Shown here: positions 23,501 to 35,865 of the stretch, piece by piece | Layout: each line of letters starts with the position of its first letter | Position numbering within the stretch: position 1 is the stretch's first letter | Assembly: GCA_905182975.1 (NCBI GenBank) | Contig: CAJJDM010000081.1 | Location: forward strand, 153,241-217,240 | Reading direction: 5' to 3' | Length of the DNA: 64,000 nt | DNA from: Paramecium primaurelia | Taxonomy: Eukaryota > Ciliophora > Oligohymenophorea > Peniculida > Parameciidae | The notes under the pieces: generated by a model | What the model saw: only the letters and a program-made list of their open reading frames with translations | Told to the model about the DNA's origin: nothing | Databases searched by the model: none | Program-made: the position numbers and the translations under genes

Positions 23501-26500
23501 TTATAAAGTAAACCTTTAGCAGCAATTGATTCATGGGTATCTAGTTTATTAAAATCTTAATCACCTTTATATTTTAATGAATTTCCACTAATATCTGATT
23601 AACTAAGTGTTTTAAACCATTATAGAAAGTATTTAACAAAAGAAGTCAATTTTGAAAATAAATTGAATATTGACATTTATCAATTGCAAACACTTTACAA
23701 TTATTAGAAAACTGATTTAATTCATTAAGATCTTCATTTTGTTTTAAAATATGTTCAATTTTATATTGATTATTTGAATATTAATCCAAAAGTTTATTCT
23801 AGTCCATTAAAGATATGTGGAAATGACTAGATTTAAACTTATATTGAATATTTGAAGAATAGTCATTCAAAAATTGATTTAAGACAAACTCAATAAATAT
23901 TATTGTAAGGATTTTTGTAAGCTTAATTATTCGAAATTCCATTTTATAAATCATTATTAAATAGATTTTATTTTTCTAGATCATAACATATTTATTATTA
24001 TAAAAAAATAGAAAAAACTATGAGTATTGAATTCTTTTAAAAGATTATTGATCTTACTGATGATGATCTTATGAAATTATCTTCGAATGAAATTTAATTG
24101 ATTATCTTACAGTTATTTTAAGAATAATTAGAATAAGCATAAAATGCATGTTTTGATTCATAATATCTACTTAAAGGATATTATTAGGAGAAACATTAAT
24201 AATTAAGTGAATTATTAGAATCAACAAAACTAAAAGTAGATTAAATAAAAGAAAGACTATTTATTAGAGATCCTTTCTAATCTAACTTAGAAGCTACAAT
24301 GCAATTTATTTAAGATTTAAAATAAGCTTTATTAACAATCAGCAAAAATATGAATAGATAATATATAGAGGCTTGGATAATCTAATCATATGATAAATAT
24401 TATTATGGATTTAAGGATTTTCTTTAACCAATTTATGAGTCTTTAATGTTTATTGAATATCCTATTGAACCAACTGCTTAATTATCTAATAGTGGATTCA
24501 AATATTAATTAAGAAGTTTAAAGGAATAGAATTTTATTAAATTTTCTGATTAATAATTAATTAGTTAAGAAGAAAGAGATGTTTTTAAAATGGATGATGC
24601 AAAATTATACATACTATTAAGTAGAAAGATTAAAGGATTAGTTGTAGAATAATATAATGATAATACTGTAGAAAATGAATAAAAACAATTAGAATAATAA
24701 TTAAAGAAAGAATTAAATCAATATAGAGAAGAATTAGAATAGGTTGGTAAAGTAACAACAGATGAATTAAAACATAATGTAAGAGAAGAATTGAGTTAAT
24801 TAGATATTCTAAGCAAAGAATTCTTAGATTATATTTTAGAATTAGAATCATAAAATAAAAATCCATTAATTATAACAAAGATGTTTGGTAGATTTATTTA
24901 ACCAACTTTGTCTATTTCAGATGATATGCATATTGATGCATTTTTATATAAATTATAATTCAATAAATTACAAAATGTATATAAATAAACTGATTAAGAT
25001 GAAATAACTAAAGCAACAGATTTATTAATGAAAATATTAATTAAAATAAAATCAATTTAAGAAGATGATTTATTTGCAGAAAATGAAGTAATTTAAAGTA
25101 TGGGAATATTTATTGTTCATTTATTAAAGTAGAATGCTTATTCTACTCCATTAATCAAAATGATAACTGGTATTGAATTGTTATTAGAAAAAATTGAATT
25201 ATGGGATAAAACTGTTCCAAAAGAATTTAAAATCTATGGATATGATTTGTAAAACCTTGTTATAAAATGGAGAAAAATTGAAAGAGATGGATGGAAATAC
25301 ATATTAGCTAATAAAATACAAGAACTATGGTGTGTAGAAAGTATTATATTATTTAAGTTATTAAGAGATTTAACCCATAATTCTCTTAAAACTTATTTAA
25401 ATGAATGTGACATTGGAGTTTTTGAAATAAGAATAATTATGTTAAGATAGATATTAAAATATTTGAATTTATAATAGAGATAATTGATTTCATAACATAT
25501 TGAATAAAGTTCAATATTTATAGAAACCTATAATTAATAATTAGGATCTACTGTCTAAGGTTATATAAAAGAAGTAGCAGAATATCGTAAATTAGTAAGT
25601 TGGGAGTCTAAAAACTATATTATTGTGCAATAAACATCTCACAAAATGCATGGAAAACTAATTAAAGTTTAAGGTAGATTTAGAGCTTATTTGAATGAGA
25701 AATTATAAAAAGTTGTTATCAAAATACAATTACAGGATGAATTTACAGATTCTATAGATGGATTTTTACTCAAATCTAAGTAATTTTAATAAAAGCCTTA
25801 ATCTAACAAATCATTCCATTCCATGCTTTAAAATTTAATTGAGTAAAGTTTAGAAAGAGTTAAAAATTTGAAAGAATAAAAATCTAATTCCAAATTAGCT
25901 GCATTAAAGAACTTTTAGGAATATATTAGTACATTTTTAGGTTTAAAAATGCACTAATCATACAAAGAAGATAATTATCTATTACAAAATGAAGCTCATC
26001 CATTAATATCAAAAGCTTCTTTTTATTATTATAAAGCAATATCTGTTATGGAATAATCAGCTCAATAAATTGGTAAATTTGTTCCTCCAGAATATAGTAC
26101 TAAATCATTTTCATTAATATTAGATTATATTAGGAAATTGAATCATTAATTTAAATTGATAAGACCTTTAATTAAGATTGAAAATGAGTCAAATTCATAA
26201 TATGTACAAGTAGTTCCATAAGATTATCTTAATTGCTTTAAAGATACAGATATTTATGACTAATTAAACGAGTTTAATATAAATAAAGATCAATTATCTT
26301 TGTCTAAATTGCTTGATTTAATTGAATCCAAGTTTCATAATTACTCTAATAAATATGAAAATTCATATCATATACTCAAATAACTGCATGAATATCTATT
26401 ATAAATTAAGATTAATGATCTAAAGTAGAATGTTTTGAATGAAGAAAAATAGTAAGTAAATTAAGAGAAGATATAGATTGTTTATATAAAATATATGAAA

Positions 26501-29140
26501 AATCTTGAATAAGAAGAAAATCTATTAGCAGGGGAAATTAAAATATTAAATTCATTTAATAAACATGGAATTGATTAATCTAAGTTAAATTTAGTAATAA
26601 AAAATTTAGAATATAGTTGTAAGTTTTTGTATTTTATGACCAGTATCCTATGCAATATAATTGTTAAAGGATTTTGTTAAAAAGATGATGATTAAGATGA
26701 AAATGGAGAAGATAATTAAGAAAACTTTTAAGCCGGCACAGGAATTGGAGAAGGAAAGGGAGAGTAAAATGTTACTAAAGAAATAGAATATGAAGAATAA
26801 TTATTAGGAGAACAAAAATAATAATAGTAATAATAACCTGAAGAAGAAGAATAAGAATAAGAAAAAGAGAAAGATAAAAAGGAAGATGCTTTTGATATGA
26901 AAAATGATTTTGATGGTTAAAATTAAGAATAAAGTAAAGATGAAGAAAATGAAGAATAAGAATAAGAATAAGATAAGAATTCAATGGATGAAGGATTCTC
27001 ATCTGTTAATGAAGATAATGAAGATATGAAATAATATTAAGGAAGTGAAGAAGAAGATGATGAATAAAATGAAGATGAAGCTAAATCAAATAGAAAGAAA
27101 TCAGATATAGAATTTAATGCTGATGAAGAAAAGGATGACAAAAAAATACAAGCTAAAGAGGAAAGAGAACAAAAATAAAATAATTAAAAGAGAAATATGA
27201 AAGATCTAAATGAAGACAGTCATAATGTAGATAGCCAAATAGAAGAAGAGGAATAAGATGGAGATGAAGAAAATGAAGAATCAATTGAGGATTCAGGAGA
27301 AGATCTTAAAGATTATGCAGGAAAAGGAGGAGAATAATTAGAATCTATGGACGAAGAAGATGTTGAAGAACTAAATAATAATTAATCATAAAATTAAGAT
27401 CAAGAAAACATTAGTATGAATGAAGAAGAAAATCCTAATCCAGATGAAATGCCTATAGAAGAGGAAATTAAATTTGATGAACCAAATATGGAATAAGAGC
27501 CTGAGAAATAAGATATAAATGAAGATATTATGTAAAAATAGGCTGAACAGTTAGAAAAATAAGATATGGACAATATTGAAGAAGAATAAGATCAAAATTA
27601 GAATTAATTATTTACAAATTAATAAGATGTAGAAAATTAATTAAACGATTAAGCATAAGATTAGGGATAATAAGGAGAGGAAGGAACCTAGGATAAAGAT
27701 GAAAATGATAAAAAATAAAAAGAACAAGATAATAAAAATAAGAAGTAAAGAGAATAAGGAGAAGATGGAGGTGACTCTAAATTGGAGATGATTAAAAAAT
27801 TATTTGATGCTATGGAATAACACTTAACAAAAGAGGACATGGATAATTTCAAAAAAGATCTCAATGTTCATGATAGTGAATAAGAAGAAAATGACAATGA
27901 AGATGCAATTCATGATAATGATTACAAAGTTTCTAAGGATTAAATCCAGCATAAAAGAGATAATACCACTAATTTACCAACTAAATTTTAATAAAATGAA
28001 ACTCAAGATATGAAAAGAGAAGGAGAAGAAAATAAAGAGAAAGGATAAGGCAAAAGTATGGATGAAGAAAAAGTAGAGAAGAAAGAGGAATAAGAGAAAG
28101 AAAATCAAGAAAATATGAATTAAAGTAACAAAGAATTTATTATTCCACAACCTATCGAAATTGAAAATAAGAATTAGAGTGATATCCCAATAGAAGAATA
28201 CATCAAGTAATATTTCAGATTGGGATATGACATAAATGGAGATATTAATTTATAAAAGGGATTAGAAATGTGGCCTAAATTGTAATAAGAAGTACTTGAA
28301 AGCTCAATTCATCTTTGTGAAGAACTTAAGTCTATTTTAATAGCTACTTAGGTCTCTGCTTTAAAAGGAGATTATAAAACAGGAAAAAGATTAAATATGA
28401 AGAAAATAATACCATATATAGCAAGTAATTATAGAAAAGATAAAATATGGTTAAGGAGAACATAACCATAAAAAAGAACTTTTTAAATACTTTTAGCTTT
28501 AGATGATTCATTAAGTATGAGTGAAAATTAAGTTGGCTATTTATCACTTTAATCTTTAACATCTTTATCGTTAGCTCTATCTAAAATGGAGGCAGGATAA
28601 ATTGGGATAGCCAGTATTCATGAAGGAATGAGATTGTTACATGATTTTAATAAACCTTTTACTTAATTAGATTGTCCATTCATTTTGGGTTAATTTAATT
28701 TTGAGTTTGAATCGAAATAAAGCAGTGAATTATCATTAATGAGGTTTATGAGAGAATCTATTGATTAATTCAAAAATATCAGAGTTGCAAATGCATAATA
28801 AATTTGTTTTATTATGTCAGATGGTAAATTCAACAAGAAGATGGTGAGACCATTAGTGAGAGAAGCTGAAGAACTCTAAATATTTTATGTCTTTATAATT
28901 CTGGATAGAGAAGGTATTAAATTTATCTATTTTAGATTAATCAATAACTAATATTAAGTCTACTCATTATGTAACAGTTAATGATAAATAGAAGATTGAA
29001 ATTAGAAACTATTTAGAGGATTTCCCATTCAGATACTATATTATAATCAAAGTAAATTTATTTATTTATTGAAGTCTCCACATGAATTGAATCATGTACT
29101 TGTAAATATTCTTAGATAATACTACCAATTATTAGAATGA
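17522..29140 (+). CDS. MDN1: Midasin, giant AAA+ pre-60S remodelling ATPase
   Basis: This is a 3857-residue protein encoded by one 11.4 kb exon plus two tiny introns close to the end (28914-28935 and 29052-29074). It has six AAA modules: Walker A motifs at about residues 139 (GPFGCGKTT), 402 (GDTGCGKTT), 789 (GPTSGGKTS), 1078 (GPPGIGKTT), 1328 (GPPQCGKTH) and a weak one at 1563 (GDKQIGKKY). A long helical linker follows, then an Asp/Glu/Gln-rich region (about residues 3060-3525), then the C-terminal MIDAS domain (DDSLSMSE near 3660, SDGKFNKK, ending in DFPFRYYIII). Midasin pulls assembly factors off nuclear pre-60S particles through the MIDAS domain. At 3857 residues it is shorter than yeast or human midasin (about 4900-5600). 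Confidence 0.95.
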
Positions 29141-29185
29141 GGGTATTTTTGTGATTGTATATAAATACATTTATATAAACATTAA

Positions 29186-29772
29186 TCAAAAGGTAATTAT
29201 TCTTTTTGATTTTCTTGCTGGTAATTCCTTTCTTCTACTTTTTTTGATTTCTTTATTTTTTGTTAAGGGAATAATCTCTTCCATAGCTCTGGCTTTATTT
29301 TCTCTTCTGATTTCTCTTTTTGATTTAACTCTTACTCCCTCCATTGCATTAATCAAATCATCTGCTTCATCATGTTAAACCTATTCATTTTATGGTTGAT
29401 TATCCATTTCAATTTCTTCTTCAACTTCTGGTTCTGGTTTGAAAACTACTTCCTAAACTGGCTTTCTTCTTGCCCCAACAAATTAAGTGGCTGTGTAAGG
29501 TAAAGATTAGCTTCTAAAATCAATAATAGGTTAAGGTTTTATTTTAGGAATCTAGGCGGTTGGGTCGTTTGGATGTAGAAACATATTTTTTGGTTGGGTA
29601 GGTCTTTGAAATCTCTAAAGTAGGTAAAAATGATGAGATTTACATTTTGGATGGTTGCTTCTAATTTTTAATTTAATTCATGAAGATCTTAATTCACTTT
29701 AATATTTTGTAGATGTTCTCTTTTAAGTGATCTCCATCTACGCATAACTTTAGATCTTTATGATTTTGCCAT
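29186..29772 (-). CDS. LLPH-like basic nucleolar protein (tentative)
   Basis: 185 residues with one 29 nt intron at 29615-29643. The N-terminus MAKSQRSKVMRRWRSLKRE matches the start pattern of the LLPH/Lar-associated family (MAKS-RSK-x-KR-x-RA-x-KR), small basic proteins of 60S assembly. A Pro-rich middle (MFLHPNDPTAQIPKI), an acidic patch (VEEEIEMD) and a basic C-terminus with several Lys/Arg clusters follow. The rest is longer than the usual family member, so the assignment rests on the N-terminus. Its stop is 45 bp from the midasin stop (convergent). Confidence 0.5.
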
Positions 29773-29820
29773 GAATTAAAAAAATTTATATTTATTTTAT
29801 AATGCACCATGAATATATTT

Positions 29821-31060
29821 TCAATCGAATAATTTGGCCAAAAATCCTTTATCCTATTTCTGTTATACTTGCTATTATGGTTGTTATTACTATTGCTAAT
29901 TTAATAAAATAAGATACCAAGGTTGGTGGAACTTAACTGGTTTATTGTTACTAAGGTGGCTAACTCACCTTAGGGGTTTGGGTAGGAGCCTGATTGATTT
30001 AATTGGGTTGGTTTGGTAATTTCTGTTGTGTAGGTTGTGTTACTAATCCTTATTAGGCGATTATTTATTATCCTTATGGTTAATAAGCATAAACAGGAGG
30101 CTATGTTTAGACAACAGGAGCACCCACTCGAGTTTGAGATGCTTGGTAAAGAACTGGTTGTTAGGTATAAGCTGTGGTAGTAGTTACTGGAGCTTGAACA
30201 AATTATGAAGTTTATCTGATTCTTGGACTTGATGTTTAATAAACTTGGGTCTATTAGACAGGTAGAGGTTGCTAAATATATTAAGTAGTGATTGGTTATT
30301 GATATGTTGAATAATAGGTTTGTGGAACATTCTAAATTATTTATTGTTAGACAACTGGTTATGCCACTTGTGTGACAATAGGTTATTAAACAGTTTAGAC
30401 AATAGGTTATTATACAGTTTAAACGATAGGTTATTAAACAGTTTAGACAATAGGAGTGGCTGATTAATATGTTTAAGTTGTCACAATTGGTTAGATTTAT
30501 GTTTATTATACTTATTATACATTATTCTATTGGTTTTACACATATATTTTACTTAAAGCACATTTTATCTTGTAATTGTTTAGTATTCAACTCTTTCAGC
30601 CAATTTTTCTACTGGCATATATTCAATCACTTTTTCTTAGATAACTTAAGGAATATATTCAGTTTCATATTAGATGGCTTAATATTCAGTAATCTATCTT
30701 GTTATAGGTACCTGAATTTATCTTCTCACTTCTTCATATTCCATAATTGTCTTTTCATAGGGAATGTACTCAATTCTCGACTCTCCTTTAACTGCTTATC
30801 CAGTCTAGCTTCAAACAATTATTTACTGAGACAATGTTGGAACTTATCGCTGATGCACCTAAAACTGGTTGATTAACTAACATTCCACCTCCTTAATAGA
30901 ATCCACTTTGACCCAAATTCTAGTTTGTTACTAATTATTGCTAGTAAGTAGAATTTCCCAACATTATGGGTCTTACGAATTAAGGCTAACCTACTACGGC
31001 TTAAGGTGCTCCAAATAAAGCAGGCTATTAAACAATTGCTTATGGTTGGTACTCAGCCAT
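29821..31060 (-). CDS. Alveolin-like cortical protein with Pro/Gln-rich tail
   Basis: 389 residues, with introns 30805-30826 (22 nt), 30527-30552 (26 nt) and 29896-29917 (22 nt). After a Gln/Gly-rich head, residues about 110-185 carry the charged-hydrophobic pattern of alveolin repeats (EYIPYEKTIMEYEEV, ITEYQAIQYETEYIPQVIQ, EKVIEYMPVEKLAERVEY). These proteins form the filament layer beneath alveoli in ciliates and their relatives. The tail is dominated by Gln, Pro, Val and Tyr and contains an 8-residue tandem repeat. It ends in QDKGFLAKLFD. Many Gln codons are TAA/TAG. The alveolin call is by sequence texture. Confidence 0.65.
30375..30455 (-). repeat. 24 bp tandem repeat inside the alveolin-like gene
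   Basis: Three full 24 bp units start at 30375, 30399 and 30423, with a partial fourth to about 30455. They encode copies of PIVQTVQQ. Units differ at one to three bases, so they are old enough to have drifted while the peptide is kept. Confidence 0.75.
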
Positions 31061-31198
31061 TTCCTTTTTAATAAATTTTATTTTAATTATTTTGAATCCC
31101 GTCAATTTAATTAAAATACATACAAAGTTATTAAAAAGAAATGTTCCTAAAAATACAAATTAACATTGATATACAATCAGATTAAGCAACTATAACGA

Positions 31199-31582
31199 AT
31201 GCTCATATTTAATAGTCAATAATTTTGTAAATCAAGCTCTGGACACAATTATTAGGTAACCTATTCATATCAACAAATACTTTTAAATTATGTACATTCA
31301 TTATACAGACAAAGTTATCCTTCTGGAGAGGACAAGTAGAATAGATTTACAAAATAATTTTTCAGTGATATCGCTTAGGCTGAATTCGATTACTTTATTA
31401 TGATTATGAATTCATTGTTTACAACTCCTCCTGTAACTGCTAATGATCATATTTTTATTTAACATCTTAATTCCACAAATAAGGATGGATCAATAATTTT
31501 TTCAATTTTCGAGAAAATGAGTAATATCTTAAGACATTCAAAATCAAGTTATTTTACAAATGCAATCAAAAGACTTTTTTGA
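31199..31582 (+). CDS. Small protein of unknown function
   Basis: 127 residues in a single exon with no intron required. The composition is coding-like (YRQSYPSGEDKQNRF, SDIAQAEFDYFIMIMNSLFTTPPVTANDH, IIFSIFEKMSNILRHSKSS) and predicts a mostly helical soluble protein. The start was taken at the ATG spanning 31199-31201, because the frame upstream has no ATG; an ATG at 31141 lies in another frame. Divergent from the alveolin-like gene (138 bp between starts). Family not recognised. Confidence 0.5.
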
Positions 31583-31853
31583 ATAGATATATTTTTATAC
31601 AAACAACTTTACATAAGAATTAATTAAACCAATGGAAACACATTTTTAAATTCTTACAATTTAATTTCATTTTGCTTTTTAATTTTTTTTTTACTTTAAA
31701 TTTACAATATTATCAACTATGTATTTATGAAACTGCTTTTGTATTACTACTCAAATGTAAAGGAGATTGTAAATTGTAAACTTTATTATTATAAACTAGA
31801 AATAAAAGAAACATCAATTTAAGAACTTAAATAATGATTAATATTTTTATTAG

Positions 31854-32400
31854 ATGCAAACGCGTTATCCTCGTCATTAAATTACTCAATCTGTTATCAA
31901 TATTCCGCATACTTAGATGACAGTTGTTAGAAGTATATACCCAGTCGTAGTTCGAACTTTAGAAGGTACTATGAGTATATAATCTAGTTCCTGGATATCA
32001 TCGAAATCAGAATGATACTGGAAGGATAAATATTATGAACTTAGACATCAATATTGGTTTTTGGAAGACAAATTTAGCAAACTAGAAGATTTATAATGAT
32101 AAAATAGTAGATGTGAAGTTGTCAGAGAAAATGATTTAAAATCAATTAATTAGTTGTTTACTTAGAGTTAACACGATATTAGATAACTTAAAAACAGTTT
32201 AGCCAATGTTGATACATAAATGAATGAGGATTACTTAAATATTGACAAAACGTCAACTTGAAACTATCAAATCTAAATTCATTAAATTGTAATAAGAACT
32301 TTATTAATCACAGTAATAATCCGCTTAAGAATCATAAAGGAATACCAGTAATAGATTAACTAATTAATTATCTCTAACACAGAGCACTAACTTAAAATGA
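31854..32400 (+). CDS. Small protein of unknown function
   Basis: 167 residues. Introns are 31966-31987 (22 nt) and 32208-32228 (21 nt, starting GTTG and holding an in-frame TGA). The N-terminal part is rich in Thr, Val and Arg (SVINIPHTQMTVVRSIYPVVV) and includes GYHRNQNDTGRINIMNLDIN; the C-terminal part is helical (KLSEKMIQNQLISCLLRVN, KRQLETIKSKFIKLQQELYQ). No domain recognised. The stop is followed by AT-rich sequence and the large N gap. Confidence 0.5.
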
Positions 32401-34624
32401 ATAATTACTATTAATAAATAAAACCCTATTTAATATTTAGAAATTCTTCATATTCAATACATTGAGTCTGGTAATCAATAAAATAAAATCTAGAAGTTTT
32501 AGCTTTAATAGTCTTAAAAAATGCAGAAATTAACAGCTTGAGAGTAATAGTCTCGGAAAAAGAAAGCTTGATTTTATAACTTCGCTCTTAATAATTATCC
32601 TTCGAAATTTATTATTTAACCTTTATAAATTTTTCTTCAAAAACTATATCTTAATATAGATGATTTTTTAATATCATTCGCATATTTTTGCTTATCTTTA
32701 GACCTATTAGATTATTATAATAAATAACTTTATTAATATAATGATGAAAGAAATCATTGGTTAAATTATCTTTGCGATCTAGTTAAGTAATATTATTTGT
32801 TTTTATAATGAGTAGACTTAATTAATTGGTTGTCTAATATTTGAACATTCTACAAAAAACTATAAAAAGAGTTTCTATTAAATTAATTGTATAAAACCGA
32901 ATATTAATATAAAATAAATTAAAAGACAATTTTTATTAAAAACATAAAATTGAAAAGAATTCATAAAACTAAGTAAAGCTAATTGTTATAAAAAGATTAG
33001 CTTAAATAAGTATTTAAAAGATACTTATTATGCATATAAATCAGATGAAATATTAATAAATTGAAATAAAATTTCATCAAATTTATANNNNNNNNNNNNN
33101 NNNNNNNNNNNNNNNNNNNNNNNNNNNNNNNNNNNNNNNNNNNNNNNNNNNNNNNNNNNNNNNNNNNNNNNNNNNNNNNNNNNNNNNNNNNNNNNNNNNN
33201 NNNNNNNNNNNNNNNNNNNNNNNNNNNNNNNNNNNNNNNNNNNNNNNNNNNNNNNNNNNNNNNNNNNNNNNNNNNNNNNNNNNNNNNNNNNNNNNNNNNN
33301 NNNNNNNNNNNNNNNNNNNNNNNNNNNNNNNNNNNNNNNNNNNNNNNNNNNNNNNNNNNNNNNNNNNNNNNNNNNNNNNNNNNNNNNNNNNNNNNNNNNN
33401 NNNNNNNNNNNNNNNNNNNNNNNNNNNNNNNNNNNNNNNNNNNNNNNNNNNNNNNNNNNNNNNNNNNNNNNNNNNNNNNNNNNNNNNNNNNNNNNNNNNN
33501 NNNNNNNNNNNNNNNNNNNNNNNNNNNNNNNNNNNNNNNNNNNNNNNNNNNNNNNNNNNNNNNNNNNNNNNNNNNNNNNNNNNNNNNNNNNNNNNNNNNN
33601 NNNNNNNNNNNNNNNNNNNNNNNNNNNNNNNNNNNNNNNNNNNNNNNNNNNNNNNNNNNNNNNNNNNNNNNNNNNNNNNNNNNNNNNNNNNNNNNNNNNN
33701 NNNNNNNNNNNNNNNNNNNNNNNNNNNNNNNNNNNNNNNNNNNNNNNNNNNNNNNNNNNNNNNNNNNNNNNNNNNNNNNNNNNNNNNNNNNNNNNNNNNN
33801 NNNNNNNNNNNNNNNNNNNNNNNNNNNNNNNNNNNNNNNNNNNNNNNNNNNNNNNNNNNNNNNNNNNNNNNNNNNNNNNNNNNNNNNNNNNNNNNNNNNN
33901 NNNNNNNNNNNNNNNNNNNNNNNNNNNNNNNNNNNNNNNNNNNNNNNNNNNNNNNNNNNNNNNNNNNNNNNNNNNNNNNNNNNNNNNNNNNNNNNNNNNN
34001 TATATAAATCAAATAAATAGAATTTAATAAATTTTATACAATTGAAATAATTAAGGATTATTTTTATTAATATAAATCAAATGATATAGAACTAAATAAA
34101 TTTATGTTGTATAATAAACTAAAGATTATTTGTATAAATATAATTAAAATGAAATACAATTGAATTTGATAAATCTTATTAAATATAATTTATTAAAGAT
34201 TTCAATAAATTTAAATAAAAGTATTTTAATCAACAAATTATTATTACAATCAACTAAATGTTTTAATTGCATTTATAATCTATATTATTTAAAGGAAATA
34301 GTAATTCAATCAATTTAGAAATTAGAATTCATAAATTTAATCTTCTGAATGATAAAAATTTTAAATTTGTTGATAAAAATATGTTAATTATTAAAACTTA
34401 TCAAGCATATATAACTTTACATAATTTATATATTTATTAATAGAATAGTTTATTTACTTTATGATTAATAAATTGATGTTATCACAAAAATATCATTCAA
34501 ATAAAAATATTTATTATTTATTCTAGTAAAGATAAAAAAAATAATGAGTATTAATTAAATAATGAACTTAATTAAAAAAGTTTTCTTTATTAAAATTGTT
34601 AGTTTTAGATAACTTAGTATTTTT
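32401..34624. other. AT-rich non-coding stretch containing a 913-base gap
   Basis: Sequence before and after the gap is low-complexity A/T with repeated motifs such as aaataaa and attaat, without coding bias in any frame under the ciliate code. I see no tRNA arms, no box motifs and no gene. Anything lying inside the gap is invisible. Confidence 0.6.
33088..34000. other. Assembly gap (913 N)
   Basis: Unsequenced scaffold gap. Flanking sequence on both sides is similarly A/T-rich, which may be why assembly failed here. Confidence 0.99.
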
Positions 34625-35852
34625 TCAATCGAAATTTAAATCAATTTCCTCTTTTTAATAATGGATTTCTTACTGTAAGTGATTACCTTTATAGTTTAAG
34701 AATTATTTTTCTATCTCCTCATTTTTATCCTTCATGATCTAGAAATCATATTTTTCAGAGCATTTTTCAGTACAAAAGTAACATCCATTCAACATAATTC
34801 CATTTCTTATATCAAATTATTAACTACAACTTACACATTAACCCTAATATAGATTAACTGATTACAAGATATAAATTGTTATATTTTTGATAGCATTCTA
34901 AATTGCAAAACTCATTGCAATCAATATAGATGAAGTCTTTAATTAATAATTTAAAACAATTCCAACAAGCTACTTTTTTTATTCTGAGTAATTATGCATT
35001 CTATTCATCATAGGGCTTTTATTTGGTTATAGAGATAGCGCTTGTGTTATTGTCAAATTAATTTTAGTCAGCACTAGTTTGGACACTAATATTTGAATTT
35101 TCTCCAATATGATTTTGATTCATATAATTAGAGATTTCTTGTAATTAATCCAAGATGAATGATTAGTTAAAGGATTATTGAATGCTTTTATACTCTTCTT
35201 AGTTTTCATTTTATTAAAATGTTACTTTCTTAACACTTTTTTACCTTTCTTTTTGCAGGCTAGATCTTTTAATCTGTTAAGTGAAACTTTAATCAATTAT
35301 TGGTTCTATGTAATTGAATAAGGATACCTTCCAATTCATCATACTTAGATTCATTTTATATGATAGGTTCATTCACTTCTACAAATTATTTGAGTTCCCT
35401 AATTTTTTTCATTAATCTAATTTAGTGACCTAATGGTATTTCCATTTATTGTAGTTATTCTTTTTGAATGTCTAAAAGGATATCTAATTCTTCAAATCCA
35501 TTTTCTTTAAATTTTTAGACATAAGTATCTAATTTGATTGATTTCAAAAATTATTCAATAGGTTCTGACTTATTTGAAGGAGGCCTATCCTTAAGTACTT
35601 GATTAATTATGCATTTTACTTCGATTATTTGGAGTTGTATTATTCTGCCATCTAAATGTTTCTGTTGAATCACCTGATTATTTGCTTATTTAAGATCGTT
35701 CCATCTTTTAGGAATTCAAATTTTATTTAAGTTTTGCCAATTTGTCTGCCTAAGAATAAATCTATTTGTACCATTTTTTTAGCTTCTTCTTGCATTTAAA
35801 GAGCATAAGGATTGGTTGTTTTATTGGATGATGAACCTCTATTTTTTATCAT
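34625..35852 (-). CDS. SAM-domain protein with two Cys-rich zinc-binding-like motifs
   Basis: 379 residues. All four introns are exactly 22 nt (35750-35771, 35598-35619, 35306-35327, 34844-34865). Residues about 85-150 look like a SAM interaction domain (FLKSIKLDTYVQKFKENGF, LDILLDIQKEQLQQMEI, HQIRLMKKIRELK). A Gln/Asn-rich linker follows. Two short treble-clef-like Cys clusters come at the end: CWNCFK...CNEFCNLEC and CVSCSQQF...CYFCTEKC, resembling FCS/MYM-type fingers. The combination suggests an adaptor that oligomerises through SAM. The start is 13 bp from that of the divergent ORP gene. Confidence 0.6.
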
Positions 35853-35865
35853 AATATTATATATT
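35853..35865. promoter_or_regulatory. 13 bp divergent spacer
   Basis: The two start codons of the SAM/Cys protein and the PH-START-ORP protein point away from each other with 13 A/T bases between them. Confidence 0.55.

Noticed and set aside
26775..27002. Leu/Ile/His-rich minus-strand frames opposite midasin
   Set aside because: Antisense of the Asp/Glu-rich region gives hydrophobic-looking frames, and the plus frame is uninterrupted.
33083..34012. Long open frame on the minus strand across the N run
   Set aside because: It consists of unknown bases and is not a gene.
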